Assembly (NCBI RefSeq): GCF_030269645.1
Contig: NZ_BSTR01000025.1
Span: forward strand, 51,205-115,204
DNA from: Actinokineospora sp. NBRC 105648
GTDB lineage: Bacteria > Actinomycetota > Actinomycetes > Mycobacteriales > Pseudonocardiaceae
Direction of reading: 5' to 3'
DNA length: 64,000 bases
Shown: positions 29,499-38,050 of the stretch, in pieces
Layout: each line of letters opens with the position of its first letter
How positions within the stretch are numbered: the first letter of the stretch is position 1
Translations under genes and position numbers: made by a program
The notes under the pieces: model-generated
The model's input: only the letters and a program-made list of their open reading frames with translations
The model's database searches: none
What the model was told of the DNA's origin: nothing

Positions 29499-31128
29499 CG
29501 ACGGTCTCCAATGCCCGCTCGTCGAGTCGGATGAGGCGGTCGGCGGCGGCCACCACGGCGGGGCGGTGCGAGACGAAGATCAGCGTCGAGTCCGGGGACC
29601 ACTCGCGCAGCCTGCGCAGGATCGTGCGCTCGGTCTCGGCGTCCACCGCGGAGGTGACGTCGTCGAGCACCAGGACCGGCGGCTTGGCGAGCAGGCCGCG
29701 GGCCAGCGACAGGCGCTGGACCTGGCCACCGGACAGGGTCTCGCCGCGCTCGCCGACGACGGTGTCGTACCCGTCGGGCAGGGAGTCGACGAACTCGTCG
29801 ATCGCGGCGGCCCGGCAGGCGGCGCGCACCTCGGCGAGGTCGACGTCCCGGCCGAGGGTCACGTTGTCCCGGATGGTGCCGGAGAGCACGACCGGGCGCT
29901 GGGGCACCACGCCCACCCGGCGCCAGACCTCGGCGGGGTCGGCCAGCCGGAGGTCGACACCACCGAAGTGGACGGTGCCGCGGTCGGGGTCGTCGAGCCT
30001 GCACAACAACCGGACCAGCACCGACTTGCCCGAGCCGGTCGGACCGGTCACCACGACCAGCTCCCCCGGCGCGGCCAGCAGGTCGACCGGCCCGAGGACG
30101 GTCCGGCCGTCGCGCACCGCGGTCACGCCGACCGCGGCGAGCAGGCCGGTCGCGGGCAGTGGCCGGGGGTCGGCGGGTGCGGCGACGACCGGTCGGGCGG
30201 CGAGCACCTCGGCCACCCTGGCCGCGGCGACCCGCGCCTGGCCCCGGTTGACCAGCAGGTCGACCAGGACCGTGACGGCGACCGTCATGGTGATCATCCA
30301 GGAGGTGAAGGCCACCAACGAACCGACAGTGATCCGGCCCTCGATGGCGGCGATCCCGCCCACCGCGAGCCCGACCGCGACGGCGAGCCGGAGCACCGCG
30401 GGCGGCACGGACACCCACCACGCCGAGATCCGGGCGACGCCCAGCGTGTGCCGGGTGACCCGCGCGCTCACCTCGTGGTGCCTGCGCACCAGAACCTCCT
30501 CGCCGCCGAGCCCGCGCACCGCGGCGCTGGCCGAGAGCAGGTCCTCGACAGCGTCGGCGCGGTCGCCGTGCGCGGCGGACAGGTGCTCGTTCGCGGTCCG
30601 GAAGCGGCCCGGGAACTGGGCGTTGAGCAGGCCGAGCACCGGCATCGAGACGACCAGCACGAGCAGCAGCACCGGGTCGAGCAGGGCCACGGCGGGCAGC
30701 ACCAGGGCGACGGTGACCGCCACCCGGGCCCAGCGGGTCAGCCCCTGCACCCAGGCCGTGATCATCTCGGTGTCCCTGGTCACCCGCATCGCCAGGTCGC
30801 CCTGGCCGAACGGGTCGATGGCGCCGCGGTCGAGCCCGGCGGCGGTGGCGGCGAGGTCGGCCCGCAGCCGGTGCGCGATCCGGTGCGCCGCCAGCGCGGA
30901 CCACCACTTGCCCGCCGCCGCGGCGACCAGCATCAGCACGGCGACCGCGCAGGTGATCGCGGCCCAGAACGCCGTCCGGCCGCCATCACCGGGCGCGATG
31001 CCCTCGTCCAGGCCGTGCTGGACGCACCAGGGCACCGCCAGGAGCGCGGCCTGCTGCACGACGGTCGCCCCCAGACCCGCCAGCAGCACGACCTTCTCCC
31101 GCCGCAGCCCACCGCGCAGCAGTTCCAC
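29491..31128 (-). CDS. ABC exporter half-transporter with canonical signature but degenerate Walker B (subunit B)
   Basis: A 545-residue ABC half-transporter: membrane domain about residues 1-310, then an ATPase with Walker A GPTGSGKS, signature LSGGQ, and Walker B LVLDDVTSAVD, where Asp stands at the catalytic Glu position. This complements subunit A, as in heterodimers such as TM287/288 or IrtAB. The GTG start at 31128 follows a strong GGGGGAGGGGG Shine-Dalgarno; a longer frame upstream would run through the promoter. An iron box lies 47 bp before the start. It is probably co-transcribed with subunit A despite the repeat array between them. Confidence 0.88.
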   Translation of the reverse strand: MELLRGGLRREKVVLLAGLGATVVQQAALLAVPWCVQHGLDEGIAPGDGGRTAFWAAITCAVAVLMLVAAAAGKWWSALAAHRIAHRLRADLAATAAGLDRGAIDPFGQGDLAMRVTRDTEMITAWVQGLTRWARVAVTVALVLPAVALLDPVLLLVLVVSMPVLGLLNAQFPGRFRTANEHLSAAHGDRADAVEDLLSASAAVRGLGGEEVLVRRHHEVSARVTRHTLGVARISAWWVSVPPAVLRLAVAVGLAVGGIAAIEGRITVGSLVAFTSWMITMTVAVTVLVDLLVNRGQARVAAARVAEVLAARPVVAAPADPRPLPATGLLAAVGVTAVRDGRTVLGPVDLLAAPGELVVVTGPTGSGKSVLVRLLCRLDDPDRGTVHFGGVDLRLADPAEVWRRVGVVPQRPVVLSGTIRDNVTLGRDVDLAEVRAACRAAAIDEFVDSLPDGYDTVVGERGETLSGGQVQRLSLARGLLAKPPVLVLDDVTSAVDAETERTILRRLREWSPDSTLIFVSHRPAVVAAADRLIRLDERALETVGG

Positions 31129-31174
31129 CCCGGCCCCCTCCCCCGTCGACCCCAGGTCAGGGCCACTAAGTAAA

Positions 31175-31193
31175 CTTAGGCAATCCTTACTTG
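31175..31193 (-). promoter_or_regulatory. Probable iron box before the ABC exporter genes
   Basis: Minus-strand reading CAAGTAAGGATTGCCTAAG, close to the box before the FecCD operon (TTAAGTAAGGCTTACCTTAA) and a weaker match to the IdeR/DmdR consensus. It is 47-65 bp upstream of the subunit B start. The position and the other two boxes support it more than the match alone does. Confidence 0.6.
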
Positions 31194-31219
31194 TCCGTGG
31201 ACCGGTGTCAATGTGCCGG

Positions 31220-32275
31220 TCAACGCCTGCCCGAGCGCCATTCCCGCGCCAGCAGCCAGGCCAGGTACACCCCACCCACGGCGGCGGTCGTGACGCCGAC
31301 CGGGAGCTTGTTCTGCCCGAAAACCCGTTGCGAGAGAACGTCACTGGCCAGCAGCAGGGTCGCCCCCAGCGCCGCGGACGGCAGCAGCGCGGGCCCGGAC
31401 GCGCCCGCCAACCGCCGGGCGACCTGCGGTGCGGCGAGCGCGACGAAGGTGATCGGGCCCGCCGCCGCGGTCGCCACGGCGGTGAGCGCCACACTGACCA
31501 CCACCAGCGACAGCCGCGTCCGCTCCACCCGGACCCCGAGCATGGTCGCGGTCTCGTCGCCCATCTCGAGCAGGTCGAGCCTGCGGCCCAGCACCAGCGC
31601 GGCGGGCAGCACGAGGACCAGTGCGATCGCGACCGGCACCACCTCGCTCCAGCCGCGGCCGTTGAGGCTGCCCACCAGCCACACCTGCGCGGCCTGCGCC
31701 TGCCGCAGCCCGGCCCTGGTGAGGATGTAGGTGTTGAGGGAGCCGAGCACCGCCGTCACGCCGATGCCGATCAAGATCAACCGATAGCCCTGCACGCCGT
31801 TGCGGTAGGCCAGCCCGTAGACGACCACGGCGGCGACGACACCACCGAGCACCGAGCCCGCCGCGATCTGCGCCACACCACCGCCGAAGACGACCAGGAC
31901 CAGGACCGCGCCGGTGGCCGAGCCAGTGGAGAAGCCGATGATGTCCGGGCTGCCCAGCGGGTTGCGCGACAGGCTCTGGAAGATCGCGCCGCTGATCCCC
32001 AGCGCCGCCCCGACCAGCACCGCGACGGTGAGCCGCGGCAGGCGCAGGTCGTAGACGACGTACTGCTGGCCCCCGGTGCCCGCGCCGTCGAGGGTGTTGA
32101 GCAACTGGGTGAACGACAGCGGGAAATCCCCGGTCAGCAGCGCGAGCACGGCGAGCCCCGCGATGGCCACCAGCAGCACTCCCACGACCAGGGCCGATCG
32201 GGGCCGCACCCGCAGCGAGAGGCCGCGCGCCCGGACCGTCCGCCAGCTCACCACGCCGGTCTGCTCCTCGATCAC
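31220..32275 (-). CDS. FecCD-family iron-siderophore ABC permease, second subunit
   Basis: A 351-residue inner-membrane permease of the FecCD/BtuC family, which imports ferric siderophores with a lipoprotein receptor and an ATPase. It shows many hydrophobic helices and family sequences such as LPRLTVAVLVGAALG, SRNPLGSPDIIG and PITFVALAAPQVAR. The GTG at 32275 overlaps the stop of the first permease gene by 4 bp, so the two are coupled and should form a heterodimer. No ATPase or binding-protein gene follows; the next gene is the exporter pair. Confidence 0.92.
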   Translation of the reverse strand: MIEEQTGVVSWRTVRARGLSLRVRPRSALVVGVLLVAIAGLAVLALLTGDFPLSFTQLLNTLDGAGTGGQQYVVYDLRLPRLTVAVLVGAALGISGAIFQSLSRNPLGSPDIIGFSTGSATGAVLVLVVFGGGVAQIAAGSVLGGVVAAVVVYGLAYRNGVQGYRLILIGIGVTAVLGSLNTYILTRAGLRQAQAAQVWLVGSLNGRGWSEVVPVAIALVLVLPAALVLGRRLDLLEMGDETATMLGVRVERTRLSLVVVSVALTAVATAAAGPITFVALAAPQVARRLAGASGPALLPSAALGATLLLASDVLSQRVFGQNKLPVGVTTAAVGGVYLAWLLAREWRSGRR

Positions 32276-33315
32276 AGGTGGGCCAACTTCCGCCGCCTGC
32301 ACAACGCGATGAACACCGGCGCCCCGACGAAGGCGGTGATGATCCCGACCTCCATCTCGCGCGGGGAGATGATCAACCTGCCCACCACGTCCGCGCCGAG
32401 CAGCAAGATCGGGGCGAGCACCGCGCTGTAGGGCAGCACCCAGCGCTGGTCCGGTCCGGTGATCGCCCGGGCGATGTGCGGCACGGTCAGCCCGACGAAG
32501 GCGATCGGCCCGACCGCCGCGGTACTCGCCCCGCACAGCAGGGTGATCGCCACCGCGCACCCGATCCGGACCAGGCCGATGTCCACACCCAGTGCGTGCC
32601 CGGCGTCGTCGCCGAGAGCGAGCGCGTTCAGCGGCGAGGCGAGCAGCACGGCCACCACGAGGCCGACGAGCACGAACGGCAGGATCTGCCAGAAGACACC
32701 GATGTCGCGGCCGTCGAGCGAGCCGATCTGCCAGAACCGGAACTGCTGGAACGCCGCCGGGTCCAGCACCAGGGTCGCGGCCACGAACGCCCCGAGGGAC
32801 GCGCTGACCGCGGCGCCCGCCAGCACCATCCGCTCCGGGGTCACCGTCCGACCGGTTGAACCGAGCAGGTAGACCACGACCGCCGCGACCGCCGCCCCCG
32901 CGAAGGCGAACCAGATGTAGCCGCCCACCGTGGTGATCCCGAAGAACGCGATCGAGGTGACCACCGCGGTGGAGGCGCCGATGTCGACCCCCAGCAGCGA
33001 GGGGTCGGCGAGCGGGTTGCGGGTGAGCGACTGCATGAGCGCGCCCGCGACCCCGAGCGCGGCGCCGACCAGCAGCCCGATCAGCGTGCGCGGCACCCGC
33101 CGGTCCCAGATGATCGACACCTCGTCCCCTTGCGTCAGGTGCCGGGTCAATACGTCCCAGACCACCCCCAGGGGGATCCCACGCGACCCGACCGACACGC
33201 TGACCAAGCACAGGACCAGCAGCGCGACGAACGCCACCAGGAGTCCGCCGGACCGCGAGACACGGCCGCGCCTGCGCGTGTCCACGGGGAGCACCGCCGC
33301 GCCCTGGACCACCAC
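32272..33315 (-). CDS. FecCD-family iron-siderophore ABC permease, first subunit
   Basis: A 347-residue FecCD/BtuC-type permease with the conserved segments VPRTLIGLLVGAALG, LTRNPLADPSLLG and PIAFVGLTVPHIAR. GTG at 33315 is the longest start; GTG at 33312 has better spacing from the GGGAGGG ribosome site. The start is only 14 bp from a strong iron box, so expression should rise under iron limitation. It probably imports the ferric form of the peptide made by the neighbouring NRPS. Confidence 0.92.
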   Translation of the reverse strand: MVVQGAAVLPVDTRRRGRVSRSGGLLVAFVALLVLCLVSVSVGSRGIPLGVVWDVLTRHLTQGDEVSIIWDRRVPRTLIGLLVGAALGVAGALMQSLTRNPLADPSLLGVDIGASTAVVTSIAFFGITTVGGYIWFAFAGAAVAAVVVYLLGSTGRTVTPERMVLAGAAVSASLGAFVAATLVLDPAAFQQFRFWQIGSLDGRDIGVFWQILPFVLVGLVVAVLLASPLNALALGDDAGHALGVDIGLVRIGCAVAITLLCGASTAAVGPIAFVGLTVPHIARAITGPDQRWVLPYSAVLAPILLLGADVVGRLIISPREMEVGIITAFVGAPVFIALCRRRKLAHL

Positions 33316-33328
33316 ACCCTCCCGCCGG

Positions 33329-33347
33329 TTAAGTAAGGCTTACCTTA
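33329..33347 (-). promoter_or_regulatory. Iron box of the FecCD operon
   Basis: A near-perfect inverted repeat, TTAAGTAAGGCTTACCTTAA (33329-33348), matching the IdeR/DmdR consensus at about 15 of 19 positions. It lies just upstream of the first permease gene and is followed by no other gene on the plus strand, so it should control the permeases. Confidence 0.8.
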
Positions 33348-33414
33348 ACCGGTGCGCACACCCCGGGATCGCGGAGGTTCCGCGGAGTGGACAGCGCCGA
33401 ACCCCCGGTCGCGG

Positions 33415-33834
33415 TCAACGCTCAACCGGGCGACGTCCACGCGCGACGGTCAGGGTCAGCGCGGCCAGCACCGCGACCGCGGGCGCCCAGCCGAAGCGCT
33501 CCCAGGGGCTGGACGAGGCCAGGTTCGCCAGCAACCCCACCGGGAGCAGCCCGACCAGCACCCAGGTCCCCACCCGGGCGACCCGTTCGGGCACCAGCGG
33601 CAGGTCGTGGCCGCCCCGCCGGGCCACCACCGCTGCCGCCGCCAGCCAGAACACGGCCGCGAACCCGCTCGCCACCCGCAGGCCGGTGGGCAGTTCGGCG
33701 CTCGTGCCACCCCACGCCGCCCGGCCCAAGGGGATCCCGGCGGCGAGCAGCACCTGGAACCCGGACACGGCGGCGAGACCCGCCGCCGCGCACGCGGCGA
33801 GCAGTCTCAGCCTTCGGGTAGCGGTGATCGTCAT
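33415..33834 (-). CDS. Small four-helix membrane protein in a PadR operon
   Basis: A 139-residue protein with four predicted transmembrane helices, near residues 10-32, 52-72, 88-106 and 113-132, and a short basic tail. I do not recognise the family. Its ATG overlaps the stop of the PadR gene (33831) by 4 bp, so the two are co-translated. Small membrane proteins next to PadR regulators are often part of a stress or drug response, but nothing here proves that role. Confidence 0.75.
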   Translation of the reverse strand: MTITATRRLRLLAACAAAGLAAVSGFQVLLAAGIPLGRAAWGGTSAELPTGLRVASGFAAVFWLAAAAVVARRGGHDLPLVPERVARVGTWVLVGLLPVGLLANLASSSPWERFGWAPAVAVLAALTLTVARGRRPVER

Positions 33835-34400
33835 GCGGTACTCCCTGGTCGGGTTCTCGTCGGGTCGGCGTCGATCTCGTCCATAGTGGACAGTCCGGCG
33901 GTGGCCCAGGCCACCGCGGCGCGGGCGGAGTGCTCACCCGCGGAGACGGTGAGCAGCCAGTAGTCGCGGTCCCCGACGTCCTGCGCCTCGACCTCCGCGC
34001 GGATGGCGGCGTACCGGGCCAAGGCGTCCTGGGCCTCGCCCAGCGCCGTCTGGAGCAGCTCCCGACAGGCGGCGGGACCCAACTGCCTGCCGAAGTACAG
34101 GCGCAGCAGCAGCCCGTTGCGCGGCGGCGCGACCTGGATCGGCTGGGCCAGCAACTCGCGCAGGCGCCGGGTTCCCGACGGGGTGATGACGAAGGTGGAA
34201 GCGCCGGTCTTGGTCGCGTCCTCCTTGCGGACGTGCCCCTGCCGTTCGAGGGCGGACAGGGTCGGGTAGATCTGCCCGTAGCTCTCACTCCAGAAGTGCC
34301 CGAGCACGTCCCGGATCGCTTCCCGCAACGCGTACCCCGTCATCGGCTGGACGCTCAACCCGCCCAGGACCGCGGTCTCGGTCTGACTCGCTCTCGCCAC
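33831..34400 (-). CDS. PadR-family transcriptional regulator
   Basis: A 189-residue regulator with the N-terminal winged helix typical of PadR (LSVQPMTGYALREAI, SESYGQIYPTLSALERQG, TPSGTRRLRELL) and a C-terminal helical dimerization region (Vir-type). The start is GTG 34400 because AGAGAGGAG lies six bases upstream; open frame continues further upstream but crosses the divergent promoter. It heads a two-gene operon with a membrane protein and faces a Ser/Thr kinase gene. Two tandem AT-rich palindromes just before the start are the likely operator, so it probably represses itself. Confidence 0.9.
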   Translation of the reverse strand: MARASQTETAVLGGLSVQPMTGYALREAIRDVLGHFWSESYGQIYPTLSALERQGHVRKEDATKTGASTFVITPSGTRRLRELLAQPIQVAPPRNGLLLRLYFGRQLGPAACRELLQTALGEAQDALARYAAIRAEVEAQDVGDRDYWLLTVSAGEHSARAAVAWATAGLSTMDEIDADPTRTRPGSTA

Positions 34401-34415
34401 GATGGCTCCTCTCTG

Positions 34416-34440
34416 AGAGATATATCTACCAGAGATATCT
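34416..34440. promoter_or_regulatory. Tandem AT-rich palindromes, likely PadR operator
   Basis: Two palindromes, AGATATATCT (34418-34427) and AGATATCT (34433-34440), each inside a longer AGAGATAT repeat, stand 16-40 bp upstream of the padR start in otherwise GC-rich DNA. PadR operators are usually AT-rich dyads near the gene's own promoter. The divergent kinase gene begins 84 bp further on and could share the control. Confidence 0.65.
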
Positions 34441-34523
34441 GCCGCGCGGCAACGTCCGAACCGCCGCCGACCAGCGCGGCCGAGTCGCTGCGTGGTGGCG
34501 GCCCGACCCGGCAGACTGCACCC

Positions 34524-36104
34524 ATGCCGCTGCGCGACCTCCGCCCCGACGACCCCGCCACCCTCGGCGACTACCGGCTGCGGGGGCGACTCGGCGAGGG
34601 CGGGATGGGCGTGGTCTACCTGGCCTTCGGGCCGGACGAGGACGCCGTGGCGGTGAAGACGCTCACCGCGGGCGCCGATGACGACGCGCGCGCCCGGATG
34701 CGGCGCGAGGCGGAGCTGCTGGCGTCGGTGACGACCGAGCGGGTCGCCGCCCTGCGCGGGTCCGACACCGACGCCGCGGTGCCCTGGCTGGCGATGCGGT
34801 ACGTCTCCGGCCCCTCGCTCGCCGACGCCGACGTGCCGATGGCCGACGCGCAGCTGCGGCAGCTGGCCGAGGGGCTGGCGGAGGGCCTGATCGCCCTGCA
34901 CGCGGCGAACATCATCCACCGCGACGTCAAGCCGGGGAACATCATCCTCACCCACGGCGGACCGGTGCTGGTCGACCTCGGCATCGCGCGCACCTCGGCG
35001 ATGACGCAGCTGACGCGGGCGGGCATGGTCATCGGCTCGCCGATGTGGATGGCCCCGGAGCAGCTCCTCGGCCGGGAGGTGACCACCGCGACCGACGTCT
35101 GGGGCTGGGGCGCGGTCCTCACTTACGCCGCCACCGGCCGGGGGCCGTTCGGCGAAGGGCCGATCGAGGCGTTGGCCTACCGGATCCCGCACGACGAACC
35201 GGATCTGACCGGGGTGCCGCCGTGGTTGCGGGAGCTGGTGGTGCCCGCGCTGGCCAAGTCCCCCACCGCCCGCCCGGCCGCGCCCGCGTTGCTGTCCGGT
35301 CGGGTGTCGTCGACGAAGCTGTTCGCGGGCTCCTTCGACACCGACTACGAGCGCGCCGCCACCACCAGCGGCGGCCCAGGCACCGGCGGCTTCAGCCAGG
35401 TGAGCGGCCCGACCGCGTTCCACACCGGAACAGCCCGATCCAAGAGCCGGTCAGCCGCTCTCCCGATCGTCGCGGCCGTGGCCACCCTGGCGTTGATCGC
35501 AGTCCTGGTGATCTTGGCCCCGAGGCAGAACACCACCGCGGGCACTCCCCTGGCCCAGCCTGCGCTCGCCACCACCACGACCTCCGAGGCCGCGAACGAG
35601 GACACCCCGGAAACCAGCAAGGCCCCCGAGACGGACGGGGGCTCGGCGTCTCCCACGTCCGAAGCGGAGACCACGTCGGCGGCGCCCCCGACCACGCAGG
35701 ACAGTCCCGCCTTCGACGCACCCTGGTCGGTGAAGGCCGGTGCCAGCCCACCCGCGTTCCCGACCAAGGTGGACGGCTACACCCTGGTCGACACGATCAA
35801 GGACACCCCGAGGGCGTTCACCGGGACCGAGTGGACCACCGTGACCGACTTCCCGCTGACCATGAACGGCTGCGACCGGCAGCGCTTCTACATCCGCTGG
35901 CGCGCGCTCAACCGAGAGGCCGTGGTGGAGTCCACCCTCCTCAACGCCGCCGACGAGGTCGCGGGCGACACCGCGAAGGGCACTGCGGGCTGGATGAGCA
36001 GCGACGGCTGCGGCCAGCCCGCTTTCCGGATGCCCGCCGCCGCGGGCGAGTCCACCTTGACCGACGTCGTGGTCGAGGCCCAACGGTGGGAAGCCTCGAT
36101 CTAG
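34524..36104 (+). CDS. Membrane-anchored eukaryotic-type Ser/Thr protein kinase
   Basis: A 526-residue kinase. The catalytic domain (about 15-270) has the glycine loop GEGGMGVVY, the Lys at residue 45 (VAVKTL), HRDVKPGN at 132 and DLG instead of DFG near 150, then APE. A single transmembrane helix follows near 312-332, then a Thr/Ser/Pro-rich extracellular linker and a C-terminal domain of about 130 residues that I do not recognise (it contains NGCDRQRFYIRW and a second Cys-Gly). The outer domain could be a sensor. The gene is divergent from the PadR operon and ends at a strong hairpin. Confidence 0.93.
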   Translation: MPLRDLRPDDPATLGDYRLRGRLGEGGMGVVYLAFGPDEDAVAVKTLTAGADDDARARMRREAELLASVTTERVAALRGSDTDAAVPWLAMRYVSGPSLADADVPMADAQLRQLAEGLAEGLIALHAANIIHRDVKPGNIILTHGGPVLVDLGIARTSAMTQLTRAGMVIGSPMWMAPEQLLGREVTTATDVWGWGAVLTYAATGRGPFGEGPIEALAYRIPHDEPDLTGVPPWLRELVVPALAKSPTARPAAPALLSGRVSSTKLFAGSFDTDYERAATTSGGPGTGGFSQVSGPTAFHTGTARSKSRSAALPIVAAVATLALIAVLVILAPRQNTTAGTPLAQPALATTTTSEAANEDTPETSKAPETDGGSASPTSEAETTSAAPPTTQDSPAFDAPWSVKAGASPPAFPTKVDGYTLVDTIKDTPRAFTGTEWTTVTDFPLTMNGCDRQRFYIRWRALNREAVVESTLLNAADEVAGDTAKGTAGWMSSDGCGQPAFRMPAAAGESTLTDVVVEAQRWEASI

Positions 36105-36122
36105 GGCACCGCAAGCGAGTCG

Positions 36123-36158
36123 TCCGGGCGGCGCCTGAAGGTCGGCGCCGCCCGGACA
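36123..36158. terminator. Bidirectional hairpin terminator
   Basis: Perfect 14-bp inverted repeat, GTCCGGGCGGCGCC at 36123-36136 and its complement at 36145-36158, with an 8-nt loop. It lies between the convergent kinase gene and the gene ending at 36173. No U tract follows, as is common in high-GC actinomycetes. Confidence 0.85.
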
Positions 36159-36172
36159 ACGTGTGCGGGAGA

Positions 36173-36949
36173 TCAGTCGCGACGCAGGCGCACCGCGGTG
36201 GTGGCACCGCCGATGAGCACGACCGCGCCCCCGATCAGGCCAAGGGTCAGTAGCGTCGAGTCGGACTCTGCGGGAGCGCTCGCCGCGACGGTCGGGCCGT
36301 AGCCGCCCGCTGCGCCGCTGCGGTCGTAGGCGGAGCCGGGCAGCTTGTCGCCGTAGCGGGCGTTGAGCGCCGCGCGCAGGTCCGCCACCGTCATCGTGGT
36401 GCCGTTGGCGACCCCGGTGACCGAGCCCTCCAGCACGGTGACCTTGCCGCCCTCCACCGAGTACCAGGCGTTGACCTGGGGCTCGCGCAGCAGGTAGCCC
36501 TTGCCCGCCTTGGCGGCGTAGGCCCGCTCGTAGTCACCGGAGGCGACGTCGAAGACCTGCCACTTCCCGCCCACGCGCTGGGTCGCGACGGTGGCCACCG
36601 AACCGTTGCCGGTCTTGGCGGGCACCGCGACGTAGGCGAGCTCGGCGGGCGTGGCCGAGGTGCCCCTGATGAAGGCCGCGGTCGGTTGGTAGACCGCGAT
36701 CGGGGAGCCGGCGTCGGCGGTGGCGGTCTGCGCGGCGACACCGGCGCTGACCCCGGCGGTGTCCGGGAACACCGTGGTGGCGAGCCAGTCGTGGGTGTCC
36801 GGGCTGTCGACCGCGGTGCGGATCGAGGCGAGGTCCTGCGCGGAGGGGGCGCCCGCGGGGGTCTCGGCGGCGGATGCCTGACCCGCGCCGAGCGCGAGGA
36901 GGGCGAGGGCGCCGAAGACCGTGGCGGCGCGTCGGGTGTGCTTGGTCAT
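36173..36949 (-). CDS. Secreted, C-terminally membrane-anchored protein of unknown function
   Basis: A 258-residue protein with a signal peptide (basic start, hydrophobic core, ASAAET near residue 28) and a C-terminal helix (TLLTLGLIGGAVVLIGG) followed by a basic tail, so it should sit on the outside of the membrane. No LPXTG sorting signal is visible. The central part contains Tyr- and Gly-rich beta-type sequence (VATQRVGGKWQVFDVASG). The start is 5 bp after the stop of the secreted protease gene, so the two are co-expressed; a substrate, partner or anchor for the protease is an inference. It stops before the bidirectional hairpin. Confidence 0.8.
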   Translation of the reverse strand: MTKHTRRAATVFGALALLALGAGQASAAETPAGAPSAQDLASIRTAVDSPDTHDWLATTVFPDTAGVSAGVAAQTATADAGSPIAVYQPTAAFIRGTSATPAELAYVAVPAKTGNGSVATVATQRVGGKWQVFDVASGDYERAYAAKAGKGYLLREPQVNAWYSVEGGKVTVLEGSVTGVANGTTMTVADLRAALNARYGDKLPGSAYDRSGAAGGYGPTVAASAPAESDSTLLTLGLIGGAVVLIGGATTAVRLRRD

Positions 36950-36954
36950 CGGTG

Positions 36955-37566
36955 TCAGCCCTTGATTCCGTAGAGGGTGTGGGTCCACGAGAACTCGCTG
37001 TTGCTCTTGTAGGCGCTGTAGCTCACGTGGTGGTAGCGCTGCACGCCCTGGAGCGGGTCGCCGTAGGACACCCGCTGGCCGCTGGTGGCGTTGTCGTAGC
37101 CGTAGAGCACGTGCATGTGGCCGCCGCCGTTGGACCACTGGATGCGGGTGCCGATCGGCCGCTTGTTGTCGATCTCGGTCTTGATGGCGCTGAAGCTCAG
37201 GGTCTGGCCGTTGGAGTTGTAGATGCCGTCGTCGTCGAAGCCGAGCCAGCGGAAGACGCGCTGCTGGTCGCTGAGGTAGCCCTGGTTGTTGGCGCAGGTG
37301 GTACCGGTCTCGTTGTGCGCGATCTGGCAGAACTTGGTCTGGGTCAGGGTGTTGCCGAACCAGGCGGCGATGGTGTTGCCGCTGGCGTCCCAGCACCAGT
37401 TCGACTTCTGCTGCTCCTGCATCGTGATGTTCAGGTCGATGCCGGTCGCGGAGACCGCTTGCGCGGCGGACGCGGGCGCGGCTTGGGCGGCGGGTGCGGC
37501 GACCAGCGCCGACGCCACCGCACAGGCGACCGCCAACCCGCGCAGGGTTACGGGTGTGATCTTCAC
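36955..37566 (-). CDS. Secreted papain-like (C39-type) cysteine protease
   Basis: A 203-residue protein with a signal peptide ending near AQA. It matches the papain-like cysteine protease family: NWCWDAS holds the candidate catalytic Cys (about residue 57), GGGHMHVLYGYD holds the His, and the following SYGDP fits the usual Asp/Asn region. Most relatives have NWCWAA, so the Asp after the Trp is unusual. GTG 37566 is chosen because GGAGG lies seven bases upstream; an ATG at 37590 lacks a ribosome site. Likely exported and active in the medium or at the cell wall. Confidence 0.85.
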   Translation of the reverse strand: MKITPVTLRGLAVACAVASALVAAPAAQAAPASAAQAVSATGIDLNITMQEQQKSNWCWDASGNTIAAWFGNTLTQTKFCQIAHNETGTTCANNQGYLSDQQRVFRWLGFDDDGIYNSNGQTLSFSAIKTEIDNKRPIGTRIQWSNGGGHMHVLYGYDNATSGQRVSYGDPLQGVQRYHHVSYSAYKSNSEFSWTHTLYGIKG

Positions 37567-38050
37567 GGAGTGTCCTCCACTGACTTTCATACGGACGTGT
37601 TCCCGCGCCGTTCAAGCCGGGGCCAGGATCAGCGGAGAGTCGCATTTGACCCCGATCGCTACCCGGTAACCCGCTCGAATGGTGGGTTCACGCTTGCCTC
37701 GGTAACGATCAGCCACGACATCGATATCGTCCGGAAATCGCCGGAAACCAGCGGCGGCCGGGCGCCGCTGCCGGATTCCGCCGCGACACCTGGCAAACCG
37801 GACTCGGTCGACCGCCCGGCGGGACTACCGCGGTGAAACACCTGGTCGTAATTCCGCCGACTTCCCTTTCCCGCGGCGGATCACTTGACAACCGACGGTC
37901 GGAGTCGACTGTCACCAGGAAAGGGGTCCAGTGCGGGCGGGCCCGCGTGCGGGCTGAGCAGCGACTCGGCCGCGGGCGGCGGCACCGCGGACAGGCGTTA
38001 ACAATTACCGTTCGATAGCGATCGCGGCGGAATCGGGCAACAATGCCTGA
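37567..38050. other. Intergenic region between the protease and the AsnC regulator
   Basis: 484 bp between divergent genes. It is less GC-rich than its surroundings and should hold two promoters. I see a TTGACA-like TTGACAACC at about 37885, but no convincing operator, RNA or conserved small gene. Confidence 0.4.
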
